Counted from the first letter of the stretch, positions 1 to 7,561 are shown. The stretch is DNA of 14,182 nucleotides from Chloroflexota bacterium (GCA_016199405.1 JACQGS010000252.1:1-14182), one strand, 5' to 3'. Notes: generated by a model not told the origin, from the letters alone. Numbers and translations: made by a program.

Positions 1-66
1 GCGTTAGAGAACGCCGCCCCTTCAAATCTATGATGTACTGAGACTCAGTACGCTCAGACTTTTTTT
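1..66 (+). repeat. Two-hairpin intergenic element with T-tract (left copy)
   Basis: Bases 1-14 form a 5-bp stem with an AGAG loop. A run of C follows (17-20). Bases 35-51 then form a second perfect hairpin (7-bp stem, GAC loop), and a T7 tract at 60-66 runs into the ATG at 67. An alternative pairing of 38-42 with 53-57 would place a stem only two bases before the T-tract, which is terminator-like. A related copy lies in inverted orientation at the right end of the window (about 14104-14167). It may be a terminator or attenuator, or a dispersed repeat; the sequence does not decide. The copy may continue to the left of the window. Confidence 0.6.
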
Positions 67-369
67 ATGGACGAATCAGTTCTCTCTCCGTGGCGCGATC
101 TTGCGATTGTGATTTTGGCGATTCAAGCCATTGTTCTGGTCGCGGTGCCGGGCATCGCGTTTTATTACGCGTTGCGCGGCGTGCGCTGGCTGAGGGCGCG
201 GATGATTATGCCGCTGAAACGCGCCCAACTCGGCGCGTTGCGTGTTCAGCGCGGCGCGTTGCGCTGGTCGGAAATCGCGCTGGCGTTGCCGCTCGCGGTG
301 GAGAGCGCGAACGCGCGCGTGCGGACGACGGCACGCGGATTATTCGATCTATTGAGAGGTGCGCAATGA
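67..369 (+). CDS. Small single-span membrane protein, unknown function
   Basis: 100 residues, not recognised as a named family. Residues 12-36 form one hydrophobic transmembrane segment. The rest is a basic, probably helical tail rich in Arg, Ala and Leu (about 38-98), likely cytoplasmic by the positive-inside rule. The ATG follows a T7 tract with no Shine-Dalgarno sequence, so the start is uncertain, but no later Met would keep the membrane segment. The stop overlaps the next start in an ATGA arrangement (366-369), so the two genes are probably translationally coupled and their products may act together at the membrane. Holin-like or envelope-stress roles would be guesses; none is claimed. 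Confidence 0.6.
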   Translation: MDESVLSPWRDLAIVILAIQAIVLVAVPGIAFYYALRGVRWLRARMIMPLKRAQLGALRVQRGALRWSEIALALPLAVESANARVRTTARGLFDLLRGAQ

Positions 370-686
370 AGCCAGATTGGTTCGAAGACGATGAGTTGCC
401 GGAACGAATGAACGAGTTCGGCAAACGCATCCAGAAAAGCGAGGCGTATCCGGCGATTCTCGGCGCGATTGCCGGCGGCATCGCCGGCGCACTGATGGCG
501 GCGATCATTGCCGGATTGCTCGCGCCCAAGCGGAGCGCGTCGAATCCGAGCGCGGAGCCGGCGCCGCCGGCAGCGGTCAAGGCGCGTGGCGGTTGGTCGC
601 CGCGGGAAGTAATCGAAATAATTACGATTGGCGCGGCGCTCGCCAAGCAAGTCCGAGAATGGATTCTGGAACGGGAAAAGAAATAA
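366..686 (+). CDS. Small Gly-rich single-span membrane protein, YtxH-like in style
   Basis: 106 residues. An acidic N-terminus (residues 1-25) is followed by a Gly/Ala-rich transmembrane helix (about 28-53) with a GxxxGxxxG pattern at G33, G37 and G41, which commonly drives helix packing. A Pro/Ala linker (55-70) and a charged amphipathic C-terminal helix (78-106) complete it. The start at 366 is chosen for a GAGAGGT ribosome site at 354-360 and a 4-base ATGA overlap with the preceding gene; a longer reading of this frame upstream only shadows that gene. The shape resembles YtxH-type proteins, but no family signature is clear, so the function is unknown. Transcription should end at the hairpin at 699-725. 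Confidence 0.6.
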   Translation: MKPDWFEDDELPERMNEFGKRIQKSEAYPAILGAIAGGIAGALMAAIIAGLLAPKRSASNPSAEPAPPAAVKARGGWSPREVIEIITIGAALAKQVREWILEREKK

Positions 687-698
687 GCCGGAAAAAAT

Positions 699-725
699 CA
701 AGGGAGACCATTACGGTCTCCCTTG
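699..725. terminator. Bidirectional intrinsic terminator
   Basis: A perfect 11-bp inverted repeat (699-709 with 715-725) encloses a 5-base ATTAC loop. On the plus strand it is followed by a T-rich stretch (726-734). On the minus strand it is followed by six T (complement of 692-697). It lies between convergent genes ending at 686 (+) and 769 (-), so it can serve both. Confidence 0.9.
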
Positions 726-768
726 TTTGTGTTATCGCCGCGTGATGCGTTCCTGCCGAATTTGAAAT

Positions 769-1671
769 TTAACTGCTTGCCGGCTCAACCCCAGTCGTCG
801 GTTGGGGTGAACTAGCGCCTAGAATTTGCTGGACTTCGGGGTGATCGCGATGAAAGTATAGAAAACGCAACGTGCGCCCATCTTGCTCTTTGACTTCATC
901 GCTCAAAATCCCGCGCTCTTTGAATTGAGTCAGCACGTGATCGACTTGCATCGGCGTCAAATTGAGATTGTAGTTGGGGGAGAGCGCGTGCGTCTTGACA
1001 AACAGAAACGTCAGGTACGGGCGACTGCGTTCTAGATATTCGATCAGCTTGATCAAACGGCGTTCAATTTCGGAAAGCTCTGCAGCAGAAAGCTGCGGGG
1101 TCAAAGTGGAACCCGCGAATGTGCGATTGTCCGGGATGGGCGCGAGCGTCGCATCGAAATGGAAGCCCGTCGGTTCAGTCGGCGCGATCGGCGTCCAATC
1201 CGCTTCGACGACCGGGTCGGCGCCATCCGCGGCGGAGATCAGATCGTTCGACACACTGCCCGGCACGCCGGCGATGATCACTTTTTTTCCAAAGCGATGC
1301 CGCGCCCGCGCGACGACGCGAATAAAATCGCTGTCGCCGGTCATGAGCATCATCGTCATCACGCCCGGTCGATCGAGCAGGCAGTCGATAATGTCCATCA
1401 GCATCGCCATATCGGCGGACGATTTATGGGCGACATCCGGACTGCGGCGCGGAATATCGCGCGGCGAGATGCCGGCGACTTCGAACTTGCGGCGAAAGAT
1501 GTCCGGGTGTTCCGTGAAATCCGCGTACGCGTTCGCCAACGCGACCGGTCCGTACTTGCGCGCCTTTGCCATCAGCATTTGCGGTTCGGGCTCGCGCGCG
1601 TAATTGTTTTTCATTCCATAGCGAATGTTTTCAAAATCAATGAACAAAGCCACTTCGCCATTTTCAGACAT
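769..1671 (-). CDS. NYN (PIN-like) domain protein, probable RNA nuclease
   Basis: 300 residues. Residues 7-155 match the NYN/LabA-type fold. LFIDFENI near the N-terminus carries D12, the pattern SADMAMLMD holds D87 and D93, and TGDSDF holds D113 and D115. These acidic residues are the metal-binding set expected of a PIN-like ribonuclease. A Pro-rich linker (160-195) leads to a predicted winged-helix or OST-HTH-like region (about 200-275), often joined to NYN domains and thought to bind RNA. The ATG at 1671 has a strong AAGGAAGGAG ribosome site. It stands alone with its own promoter (1760-1789) and terminator. Its substrate cannot be read from sequence. Confidence 0.85.
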   Translation of the reverse strand: MSENGEVALFIDFENIRYGMKNNYAREPEPQMLMAKARKYGPVALANAYADFTEHPDIFRRKFEVAGISPRDIPRRSPDVAHKSSADMAMLMDIIDCLLDRPGVMTMMLMTGDSDFIRVVARARHRFGKKVIIAGVPGSVSNDLISAADGADPVVEADWTPIAPTEPTGFHFDATLAPIPDNRTFAGSTLTPQLSAAELSEIERRLIKLIEYLERSRPYLTFLFVKTHALSPNYNLNLTPMQVDHVLTQFKERGILSDEVKEQDGRTLRFLYFHRDHPEVQQILGASSPQPTTGVEPASS

Positions 1672-1759
1672 GGGGACAACTCCTTCCTTGGTGCAGGAAC
1701 GGAGCGGCGATATTGAAAATACTTTGCGTATGCGGTTGGTAAGGTGCGTTTGCGGGAGT

Positions 1760-1789
1760 ATTGTAACTTGAATTCGGTCTGGTTGTCAA
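1760..1789 (-). promoter_or_regulatory. Sigma70-type promoter of the NYN gene
   Basis: On the minus strand a perfect TTGACA (1789-1784) is followed by an 18-base spacer and TACAAT (1765-1760). The expected leader before the ATG at 1671 is about 80 bases. On the plus strand a weaker candidate, TTGGTA (1736-1741), 17 bases, TATTGT (1759-1764), overlaps the same -10 and could serve the divergent glycosidase gene, though its match is poor. Confidence 0.75.
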
Positions 1790-1790
1790 T

Positions 1791-1840
1791 GCGGTCATTT
1801 AGCCAAGGGAGCAGGGGAGCAGGGGAGCGGGGGAGACCGC
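1791..1840 (+). other. G-rich spacer with putative G-quadruplex inside a 6-bp inverted repeat
   Basis: Four G-runs (1807-1809, 1814-1817, 1822-1825, 1829-1833) are separated by loops of 4, 4 and 3 bases, which meets the usual quadruplex rule. The tract is an imperfect 8-bp repeat of the GGGGAGCA type. It is flanked by GCGGTC (1791-1796) and its complement GACCGC (1835-1840). It lies between the minus-strand promoter of the NYN gene and the glycosidase start. Folding is a prediction only. Confidence 0.5.
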
Positions 1841-1878
1841 GAATTTTGCGCCCCCGCGCTCTAGAAAAAATTTCTCTA

Positions 1879-2940
1879 ATGGCGAGACTCCTCGCGCTCG
1901 CCGCGCTCTTCCTCGCGCTCGGCGCGCCGCCGCCGATTCTCGTCACGCTCGGTCCGCAACAAACCGTGCAGACGATCAACGTGAAAATGGGCGTGCATAC
2001 GCGGCTGACGGACGAAGTCGAAGAATGGAAAATAAAAAAGACGCTCGAAATGGTGCGCGCGATGAGCGCGCCGTGGATCGTGGATTATTTTCCGTGGGGC
2101 TATATCGAAGCGACCGAAGGGCAGTATGATTGGTCGCACGCGGATCAAGTGGTTGACCACGCGCAGCGGCAGGGCTTGACGATGATCGCGCGGCTGGGCT
2201 TTGTGCCGAATTGGGCGCGTCCGAAAGATTCCACGATCAATTATCTCGACGAATCGCGCTATGCGTATTTCGCGCAATTCGTGGCGGCGTTCGCGGAGCA
2301 TTTCAAGGGGCGCGTGCGTTACCTCGTGATCTGGAACGAGCCGAATCTGAATTTCGAATGGGGCTATCGCGGCGTGGACGCGGCGGGTTACACAAGACTA
2401 TTGCAAGCGGTTTATGCGCGCGCCAAGCAAGCGAATCCGGATATACAAATTCTCGCCGGCGCGCTCGCGCCCACGCTTGCCACACCCGGCTCGACCGACG
2501 CAATGAGCGATCTGGAATATTTGCAAAAGATGTACGATGCCGGCGCGCGCGATTATTTCGACGCGCTGTCCGCGCACGCGTACGGCTGGCAGGACAGCGC
2601 GGACGCGCCGCCCGCGCCGCAGCGTGTCAATTTCCGGCGCACCGAGTTGCTGCGTGACATCATGGTTCAGAACGGCGACGCGGCAAAAAAAATTTTGATC
2701 ACCGAAGGCGGCTGGAACGATCATCCGCGCTGGACCAAAGCCGTCAGCCCCGCGCAGCGAATTGAATACACGTTGCGCGCGTACGACCTCGCGCGGCAGT
2801 GGGAGTGGCTGGACGCAATCGCGCTGTGGGCGTTTCGCTATCCGTTTCCGGCGCAGACGTATCAAGATTATTTCACGTTTGTCACGCCGGAGTTTGACGC
2901 GAAACCGATTTATTTCGAAGTGCAAAAGTATGCGCGGTAA
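1879..2940 (+). CDS. Secreted clan A glycoside hydrolase (GH39/GH5-like)
   Basis: 353 residues from the ATG at 1879. That start is chosen because it opens directly on a hydrophobic signal segment (residues 3-20); the frame stays open back to 1744, but that would run through the G-rich repeat and the NYN promoter. The body is a TIM-barrel glycosidase. IWNEPN at 151-156 places E154 as likely acid/base, SAHAYGW (231-237) is a substrate-loop motif, and LITEGGW (273-279) places E276 as likely nucleophile, the usual two-glutamate retaining pair of clan A. Length suits one catalytic domain with no binding module. The substrate (xyloside, glucan or other) is not readable. No Shine-Dalgarno sequence precedes the start. 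It overlaps the next gene by 11 bases, and its stop lies in an apparent inserted repeat. Confidence 0.85.
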   Translation: MARLLALAALFLALGAPPPILVTLGPQQTVQTINVKMGVHTRLTDEVEEWKIKKTLEMVRAMSAPWIVDYFPWGYIEATEGQYDWSHADQVVDHAQRQGLTMIARLGFVPNWARPKDSTINYLDESRYAYFAQFVAAFAEHFKGRVRYLVIWNEPNLNFEWGYRGVDAAGYTRLLQAVYARAKQANPDIQILAGALAPTLATPGSTDAMSDLEYLQKMYDAGARDYFDALSAHAYGWQDSADAPPAPQRVNFRRTELLRDIMVQNGDAAKKILITEGGWNDHPRWTKAVSPAQRIEYTLRAYDLARQWEWLDAIALWAFRYPFPAQTYQDYFTFVTPEFDAKPIYFEVQKYAR

Positions 2941-3781
2941 ATTCCAACTTCCAAATCCCAAATCCCAAGTTCGCGGTTTGCCCGGCTCTTTGATCTTGGC
3001 AGTCGTCTTTTGCGCGGCATTCGTTTATTCGCTCTACTTTCTATTCGCGCCCAAGCCCCCGCCAAAACCGGACGCGGTATGGACGCGCATCGTGAGCGAT
3101 GGCGTTTTTCGCGTCGGCATTGATCCATCGTTTCCGCCGTTCGAATATGAAAATGGCAAAGGCAACGTGATCGGCTTTGACGCCGCGCTTGCGAATGAAA
3201 TCGTCGGGCAGTGGTCGCACGAGAATGAAACGCCGATCCGCGTCGAGTACGTCTACTCCGGTTACGACGGGCTGTACGACGCGCTCAAAGCCGGAGAGTT
3301 CGATGCAATTCTCTCCGCGTTGCCGTACGATGCGCGCAAAACCGAAGACGTGCGTTTTTCGCACGCGTACTTTAACGGCGGTCCGCTCATCGTCGCGCGC
3401 ATTGGCGACGAATCGATCAAAACGTATTTTGATTTGGCAAAGCGGCGCGTCGGCGTGGAACTGGGCTCGAGCGGCGATGCGTTTGCGCGGCGGTGGCAAA
3501 GGCGGTTGCAGTACGACGTGCGCTTTTATCATTCGCCGGCGGAGGCATTGCGCGCGCTCACGCGCGGCGAGGTGGACGGCGTGTTCACGGATTTTATCGC
3601 GCAGAGTGATTTCGCGAAACGCGAGGGCGGCATCAGAATCGCGAGCGCGCCGCTCGTGGATGAATTGTTTGTGATCGCGGTGCGGAAAGAAACGCCGACT
3701 TTGTTCGCGCAGATCAACGCGGTGATTGATGCGATGAAAAAAGATGGGAGGATGGGGAAAATGCAGCGGGAGTGGTTTTAG
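2930..3781 (+). CDS. Family-3 extracellular solute-binding protein, membrane-anchored
   Basis: 283 residues. A hydrophobic signal-anchor at 21-40 is followed by a Pro linker and a bacterial family-3 (SBP_bac_3) domain. The signature opens at FRVGIDPSFPPFEY (60-73), with IGFDAALANEI (81-91), a central YDGLYDALKAGEFDAI (112-127) and the second-lobe motif VGVELGSSGD (174-183). Family members bind amino acids or similar polar solutes for ABC transporters; no permease or ATPase gene adjoins here, so it may act with the glycosidase or as a stand-alone sensor. C28 is not in a lipobox, because Phe precedes it. The ATG at 2930 overlaps the glycosidase end. Residues 4-16 are encoded by an inserted heptamer array; without them the N-terminus would read MRGLPGSLIL, a normal anchor. 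A TTG at 2978 is an alternative start. Confidence 0.85.
   Translation: MRGKFQLPNPKSQVRGLPGSLILAVVFCAAFVYSLYFLFAPKPPPKPDAVWTRIVSDGVFRVGIDPSFPPFEYENGKGNVIGFDAALANEIVGQWSHENETPIRVEYVYSGYDGLYDALKAGEFDAILSALPYDARKTEDVRFSHAYFNGGPLIVARIGDESIKTYFDLAKRRVGVELGSSGDAFARRWQRRLQYDVRFYHSPAEALRALTRGEVDGVFTDFIAQSDFAKREGGIRIASAPLVDELFVIAVRKETPTLFAQINAVIDAMKKDGRMGKMQREWF
2933..2977. repeat. Heptamer array 1 bracketed by 6-bp direct repeats
   Basis: Four in-phase 7-bp units of consensus TYCCAAN occupy 2942-2969. CGCGGT flanks them at 2933-2938 and again at 2972-2977. The direct repeats are 39 bases apart (13 codons), so the insert keeps the solute-binding protein in frame. It also supplies the TAA (2938-2940) that ends the glycosidase. 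Confidence 0.75.
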
Positions 3782-3794
3782 TTGCGCGTGCCAA

Positions 3795-3823
3795 TTGAGA
3801 TTTCGCAATGGCTGTGTTATAAT
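3795..3823 (+). promoter_or_regulatory. Extended -10 sigma70 promoter of the toxin-like pair
   Basis: TTGAGA (3795-3800), a 17-base spacer and a perfect TATAAT (3818-3823) preceded by TGT (3815-3817, extended -10). A ribosome site AGGGGG (3834-3839) then precedes the ATG at 3847. This is the clearest plus-strand promoter in the window and opens the defence-type module. Confidence 0.85.
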
Positions 3824-3846
3824 CTTGTGCGACAGGGGGATAGTCA

Positions 3847-4218
3847 ATGGCGACGCAACGCGAAATACTTTGGACAGTCACCGACCCGCGGGGGTTGAAC
3901 ATCACACTCGTAGACGATGTTTGGCATGAAATCGTTGGGAAACATCATGATATGGCACCATTCTTCGACGCGGTTCGGCTTACCGCGCAAGATCCTGAGG
4001 AAGTCTACTTTGATCCAAAATCAACTGAGAGCAGGACAACAGGTGCCAAGATCTACCGTTATTACAGAGGCGAACTGCCAAGCGGTGAAGAGGCTGGCAA
4101 AATGACGGCTGTCGTCGTCAAGGTTGTGTCGGAAGCCGGTGGTAACTCGGGGTACGTCGAAACAGCATTTGTTACTGATCGCGTCCCCAAAAGGCTGGTG
4201 CTAGAATGGAAACGATAA
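3847..4218 (+). CDS. BECR-fold (PBECR-like) putative RNase toxin
   Basis: 123 residues. The pattern DVWHEIVGKHHDM (24-36), then a helix ending in DPEEVYFDP (49-57), a basic IYRYYRG segment (69-75), a VVVKVV strand (89-94) and a final GYVETAFVTDRVPKR (102-116) match the layout of small phage/barnase-EndoU-ColicinE5-RelE-like (BECR) nucleases, with H27 or H33 and late Thr/Arg residues as candidate catalytic positions. It is followed, with a 13-base overlap, by an acidic partner, as in toxin-antitoxin operons. Its composition is lower in GC than the flanks. The family call is by motif layout, not by database match; a housekeeping protein of unknown function is the alternative. Confidence 0.5.
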   Translation: MATQREILWTVTDPRGLNITLVDDVWHEIVGKHHDMAPFFDAVRLTAQDPEEVYFDPKSTESRTTGAKIYRYYRGELPSGEEAGKMTAVVVKVVSEAGGNSGYVETAFVTDRVPKRLVLEWKR

Positions 4219-4586
4219 AAATAACTCATATCGAATATGACAATGATCCTGATTTCGATGAATTGTTTATGCGGATCAATACTAATGAGCCGCAGCCATC
4301 GTATGCTGTTCCTGTCAATGATGACACGGACGAACACTATGATGTTTATTTGGATGTCCATCCCGAGACGCATCAAGTCGTAAGTGCGTTCATATTTTAC
4401 GCTCGCAATATGTTCGACGACCTCGCGCGCGCCTTTGCGAACAAAGATTTGAATCACCCCGACGTGCGCTTTTTCCTCGAAAAGAAACTGGAGTTGTACG
4501 CGGAACGGCACGCCGCGGAGATTGTCGAATCCGATTCCACAAAGACGGCGGCAGCCAAGCCCGCGCCTGCGCTTCAAACAGGGTGA
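4206..4586 (+). CDS. DUF2283-like acidic partner, putative antitoxin
   Basis: 126 residues. The N-terminal 60 residues (IEYDNDPDFDELFMRI at 9-24, then DVYLDVHPETHQVVSAF at 47-63) resemble the small beta-rich DUF2283 domain found beside toxins. A helical region (70-105) and an Ala/Pro tail follow. It overlaps the preceding gene by 13 bases and has no good ribosome site of its own, so translation is probably coupled. Composition changes inside the gene: the first part is AT-rich, while from about 4420 it looks like the GC-rich neighbours, suggesting a chimera or a domain graft. The antitoxin role is inferred from context only. Confidence 0.5.
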   Translation: METIKITHIEYDNDPDFDELFMRINTNEPQPSYAVPVNDDTDEHYDVYLDVHPETHQVVSAFIFYARNMFDDLARAFANKDLNHPDVRFFLEKKLELYAERHAAEIVESDSTKTAAAKPAPALQTG

Positions 4587-4598
4587 TGCTACCGAAAC

Positions 4599-4612
4599 GA
4601 CCCGCGCGGGTC
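4599..4612. other. Perfect 14-bp palindrome
   Basis: GACCCGCGCGGGTC reads the same on both strands and lies 12 bases after the putative antitoxin stop. It could be an operator half-site pair or a short structured end. Nothing else supports a function. Confidence 0.3.
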
Positions 4613-4666
4613 AATACATCCGATAGAACTCTAGATGAGCAATGATCTATTTGGCGTTTAAGAATG

Positions 4667-4695
4667 TTGGTGCAGGAAATAGTCCTCTGCACCAA
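4667..4695 (+). terminator. Hairpin upstream of the restriction gene, weak terminator or attenuator
   Basis: A perfect 9-bp stem (4667-4675 with 4687-4695) encloses an 11-base loop and is followed by TCTTCATTATA, only partly T-rich. It lies in the 155-base gap between the toxin-like pair and the restriction gene and could reduce read-through. No good -35/-10 pair for the restriction gene was found in the gap; a TACAAT at 4713-4718 lacks a matching -35. Confidence 0.45.
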
Positions 4696-4741
4696 TCTTC
4701 ATTATAGGTGACTACAATTGCACGCTCTTTAAGGTGAGCCG

Positions 4742-7561
4742 ATGCCGATTCCCCAAACCGCGTACGACGAAGTCGAACGTCTCGTAACGAAATTCAAATC
4801 GCTTTCCAAGCGCGAACGTGACGCATATAACGAGGACAACACGCGCAAAGATTTCGTTTTGCCGCTTTTCGGCGCGCTCGAATGGAACACGCAGGACGCG
4901 CGCGAGGTCGCCGCCGAGGAAAAAATCTCGCGCGGGTTTGTGGATTTTTCTTTCCGCCTCAACGGCATTCGCAAATTTTTGTTGGAAACGAAACGCATCG
5001 GCGAAGACCTCGACAAGCAACTGTGGTTGCAACAGGCGATTGATTACGCGTACCACAAAGGCGTGACGTGGGCGGTGCTTTCGGATTTCGAAGGGCTGAA
5101 AATTCTAAACGCCGAAGTGAAAGAAGCCGAGCCACACCAAGCGGTCTTTAAAAAATTCTCGTTCGAAGAATATTTGCCGCGTCTCGAAGAGCTGTGGCTC
5201 TTGTCGCGTTCCGCGATTATCGAGGGCGCGCTCGACCGTGAAGCGGAAAAGGTTTTCAAAAAGAGCATCAAGACGCCGATTTCGAATGTGTTGTTTGATA
5301 GTCTCAGAACATGGCGAGATGAACTCTACGAGAATCTCGTCGCATACAACAGCCGAAAACTGTACACGCCCAAGATGATCGAAGAAGCGGTGCAGCGAAT
5401 TCTCGACCGCCTGATTTTCATTCGCACGGCGGAAGACCGCGAGATGGAAGGCGATACATTGGTCGCGCTCGTGCGTGAATTGCGCGACAGCAAGCGGCTC
5501 AACGATTTGATTCCTGCCCTCAATCGCCGATTCCGCGCATTGGACAAAATTTACAATAGCCAAATCTTTTCGCCGCATCTCTGCGAGGATATGGAATACG
5601 AGCCGACGACGCTCGTGAAAATTATCGAAGGGCTGTACGGCTCGCGCGCGAACGCAGTCACCTACAACTTTGCGTTCATTGACGCGGACGTGCTCGGCAG
5701 GGTGTACGAACAATATCTCGGTTACACGATTTCCGCGCACACCGAAGCGGCGAAAAAAGTAGAGCAGGCGCGCAAAACGAAACGCAAATCGCAGGGGATT
5801 TACTACACGCCGACGTTCGTGGTCAAGTACATCGTTCAGCAAACGCTCGGACGCTACCTCGAAGAACGCGGCTACGACGCAGCGCGGAAAGTGCACGTGC
5901 TTGACCCCGCGTGCGGCTCGGGCTCGTTTCTCATCGAGGCGTTTGAAGTGCTCGATCAATACTTGGCGCGCGAGAAGGGCGAAGCACGCGGCGAGTATCA
6001 GATTCAAGACGCGATGCGCCAGCGGCAAATCTTGGAAGAAAATATTTACGGCGTGGACAAGGACGAGCAAGCGGTTGAAGTGGCGCGGCTAAATCTTTTG
6101 CTCAAGGCGCTGCACATCCGCGAGAAACTGCCGATGCTGAAACACATTGCAGAGGGCGATTCGCTCATCAACGGCACGGACGCGGAACTGGAAAAATATT
6201 TTGGCGCGAAGTGGAAAGAGAAAAAGCCGCTGAGTTGGGAGCGAGAGTTTCCAAAGGTGATGGCAGACGGCGGGTTCGATGTGATTGTCGGCAATCCGCC
6301 GTATGTGCGCGCTGAAAACATGCCGCGCGATGAACGCGATTTCTACATGGATGAGAAGCATTTCGAAGTCATCTACGGAAGATTTGACATCCATATTCTG
6401 TTCTTGGAACGCGCCATCAAATTGCTCAAAGAAGGTGGTCGGCTCGGTTTTATCATTCCATATTCTTCTTTCACACAGAATTACGGCAAGTTGTCACGCA
6501 AACTTATTCTTGATTCTTGCGCGATAGAAGCAATTGTTGACCTATCTCGCTACAAAGTTTTTCAGGATGCAGAAGTTGCAACTTGCATTTTGATTCTACG
6601 CAAAGAAGAAAATGCCAATGTTCGGTTAGGCAACGCCATTCAGATAATCAGGCAAGACGATTATGCTGACGGTATCAATCATGGAAGCCGACCCACACTT
6701 GAACAGGGTCAATTCACTACTACTGTGGACAACATGTTTCGCCTTGATCTGGTTGGAGCACCAGCCGAAGTTACGAAAAAGATCGAAAACAGAAGCATCG
6801 AATTGGGGCAGATTTGCTACCTTATTACAGGTGTTGTTGCTCATGACAGCAAGACAGGCGCATCGAAAGACAGACTGATTCACGACCGCAGATCCGGAAA
6901 GAAAAGCAAATCGTACATCGAAGCGAAAGAATCCGCTGGACGATATGCTCCTCTATTTCCAAGGAAATTCATCGAATATAAGCCCGAAGAAATGCATCGC
7001 CCGAAATTTCCAGAACTCTTTGAGAATCCCAAGATTCTGATTCCCGACCTCGTGGGCATCGGTGGGCTGCGGGCAACTATTGACCTCGCGAGCACTTACA
7101 CCAATCACTCCTTCAACTGTTGCGTACTCAAGGGAAATTTGGTGGGAGTCAAGGACAAGATTAGAATTTCAGATGAAGACATTGCACTTTCTCTGAATTA
7201 CGATTTACAGTACATTTTGGGTATCATTAATTCAAGAATGATAACATTCTATTTCGAGACAAATCTCGGTGGCGGCTTACATGCTTCCCCTGCCAACTTG
7301 CGACGCCTCCCCATCCGCCGCATCAATTTTTCCGACGCAGCAGAAAAGAAACAGCACGACGCCATCGTCGCGCGCGTGAACGAGATGCTGGAATTGCAGA
7401 AGGAATACGCGGAGGCGGAACGCAACAAAGAAGATCGCCGGCACGCGCTCAAATCGCGCATTGAGCAAGTGGACACGGCGATTGACCGCGCCGTGTATCG
7501 GCTGTATGATTTGAGCGAAGAAGAAATTGAGATAGTAGAAGGGAAGGAGAGAAATGACTAG
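4742..7561 (+). CDS. Type IIG restriction-modification enzyme, Eco57I-like
   Basis: 939 residues, cutting and methylating in one chain. Residues 30-125 are a nuclease domain like the type I HsdR N-terminus: VDFSF (D68) followed by LLETK (E82, K84) gives an intact D-x13-E-x-K site. Helical linker 150-345 leads to the adenine-N6 methyltransferase: motif X GIYYTP (352-357), motif I LDPACGSGSF (387-396), GVDKDE (437-442) and motif IV NPPY (518-521). The remainder is a target-recognition region ending in a TaqI-like specificity segment with GGGLHASPANLRRLPI near 840. Ribosome site AAGGTGAG precedes the ATG. The catalytic sites look intact. Codon use and GC drop sharply over about 6420-7265, the recognition part. 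The methylated site cannot be read. Confidence 0.93.
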   Translation: MPIPQTAYDEVERLVTKFKSLSKRERDAYNEDNTRKDFVLPLFGALEWNTQDAREVAAEEKISRGFVDFSFRLNGIRKFLLETKRIGEDLDKQLWLQQAIDYAYHKGVTWAVLSDFEGLKILNAEVKEAEPHQAVFKKFSFEEYLPRLEELWLLSRSAIIEGALDREAEKVFKKSIKTPISNVLFDSLRTWRDELYENLVAYNSRKLYTPKMIEEAVQRILDRLIFIRTAEDREMEGDTLVALVRELRDSKRLNDLIPALNRRFRALDKIYNSQIFSPHLCEDMEYEPTTLVKIIEGLYGSRANAVTYNFAFIDADVLGRVYEQYLGYTISAHTEAAKKVEQARKTKRKSQGIYYTPTFVVKYIVQQTLGRYLEERGYDAARKVHVLDPACGSGSFLIEAFEVLDQYLAREKGEARGEYQIQDAMRQRQILEENIYGVDKDEQAVEVARLNLLLKALHIREKLPMLKHIAEGDSLINGTDAELEKYFGAKWKEKKPLSWEREFPKVMADGGFDVIVGNPPYVRAENMPRDERDFYMDEKHFEVIYGRFDIHILFLERAIKLLKEGGRLGFIIPYSSFTQNYGKLSRKLILDSCAIEAIVDLSRYKVFQDAEVATCILILRKEENANVRLGNAIQIIRQDDYADGINHGSRPTLEQGQFTTTVDNMFRLDLVGAPAEVTKKIENRSIELGQICYLITGVVAHDSKTGASKDRLIHDRRSGKKSKSYIEAKESAGRYAPLFPRKFIEYKPEEMHRPKFPELFENPKILIPDLVGIGGLRATIDLASTYTNHSFNCCVLKGNLVGVKDKIRISDEDIALSLNYDLQYILGIINSRMITFYFETNLGGGLHASPANLRRLPIRRINFSDAAEKKQHDAIVARVNEMLELQKEYAEAERNKEDRRHALKSRIEQVDTAIDRAVYRLYDLSEEEIEIVEGKERND

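Noticed and set aside
1744..1878. Upstream extension of the glycosidase frame to ATG 1744
   Set aside because: It would translate the NYN promoter region and the G-rich repeat; the signal peptide begins at ATG 1879.
2762..2929. Extension of the solute-binding protein into the glycosidase gene
   Set aside because: The added residues are Arg/Ser-rich shadow sequence out of frame with the glycosidase.
3005..3020. Lipoprotein attachment site at C28 of the solute-binding protein
   Set aside because: The residue before Cys is Phe, which does not fit the lipobox.
5105..6070. 321-codon minus-strand open frame opposite the restriction gene
   Set aside because: It is antisense shadow with no ribosome site or recognisable motif; the plus strand has catalytic motifs across it.
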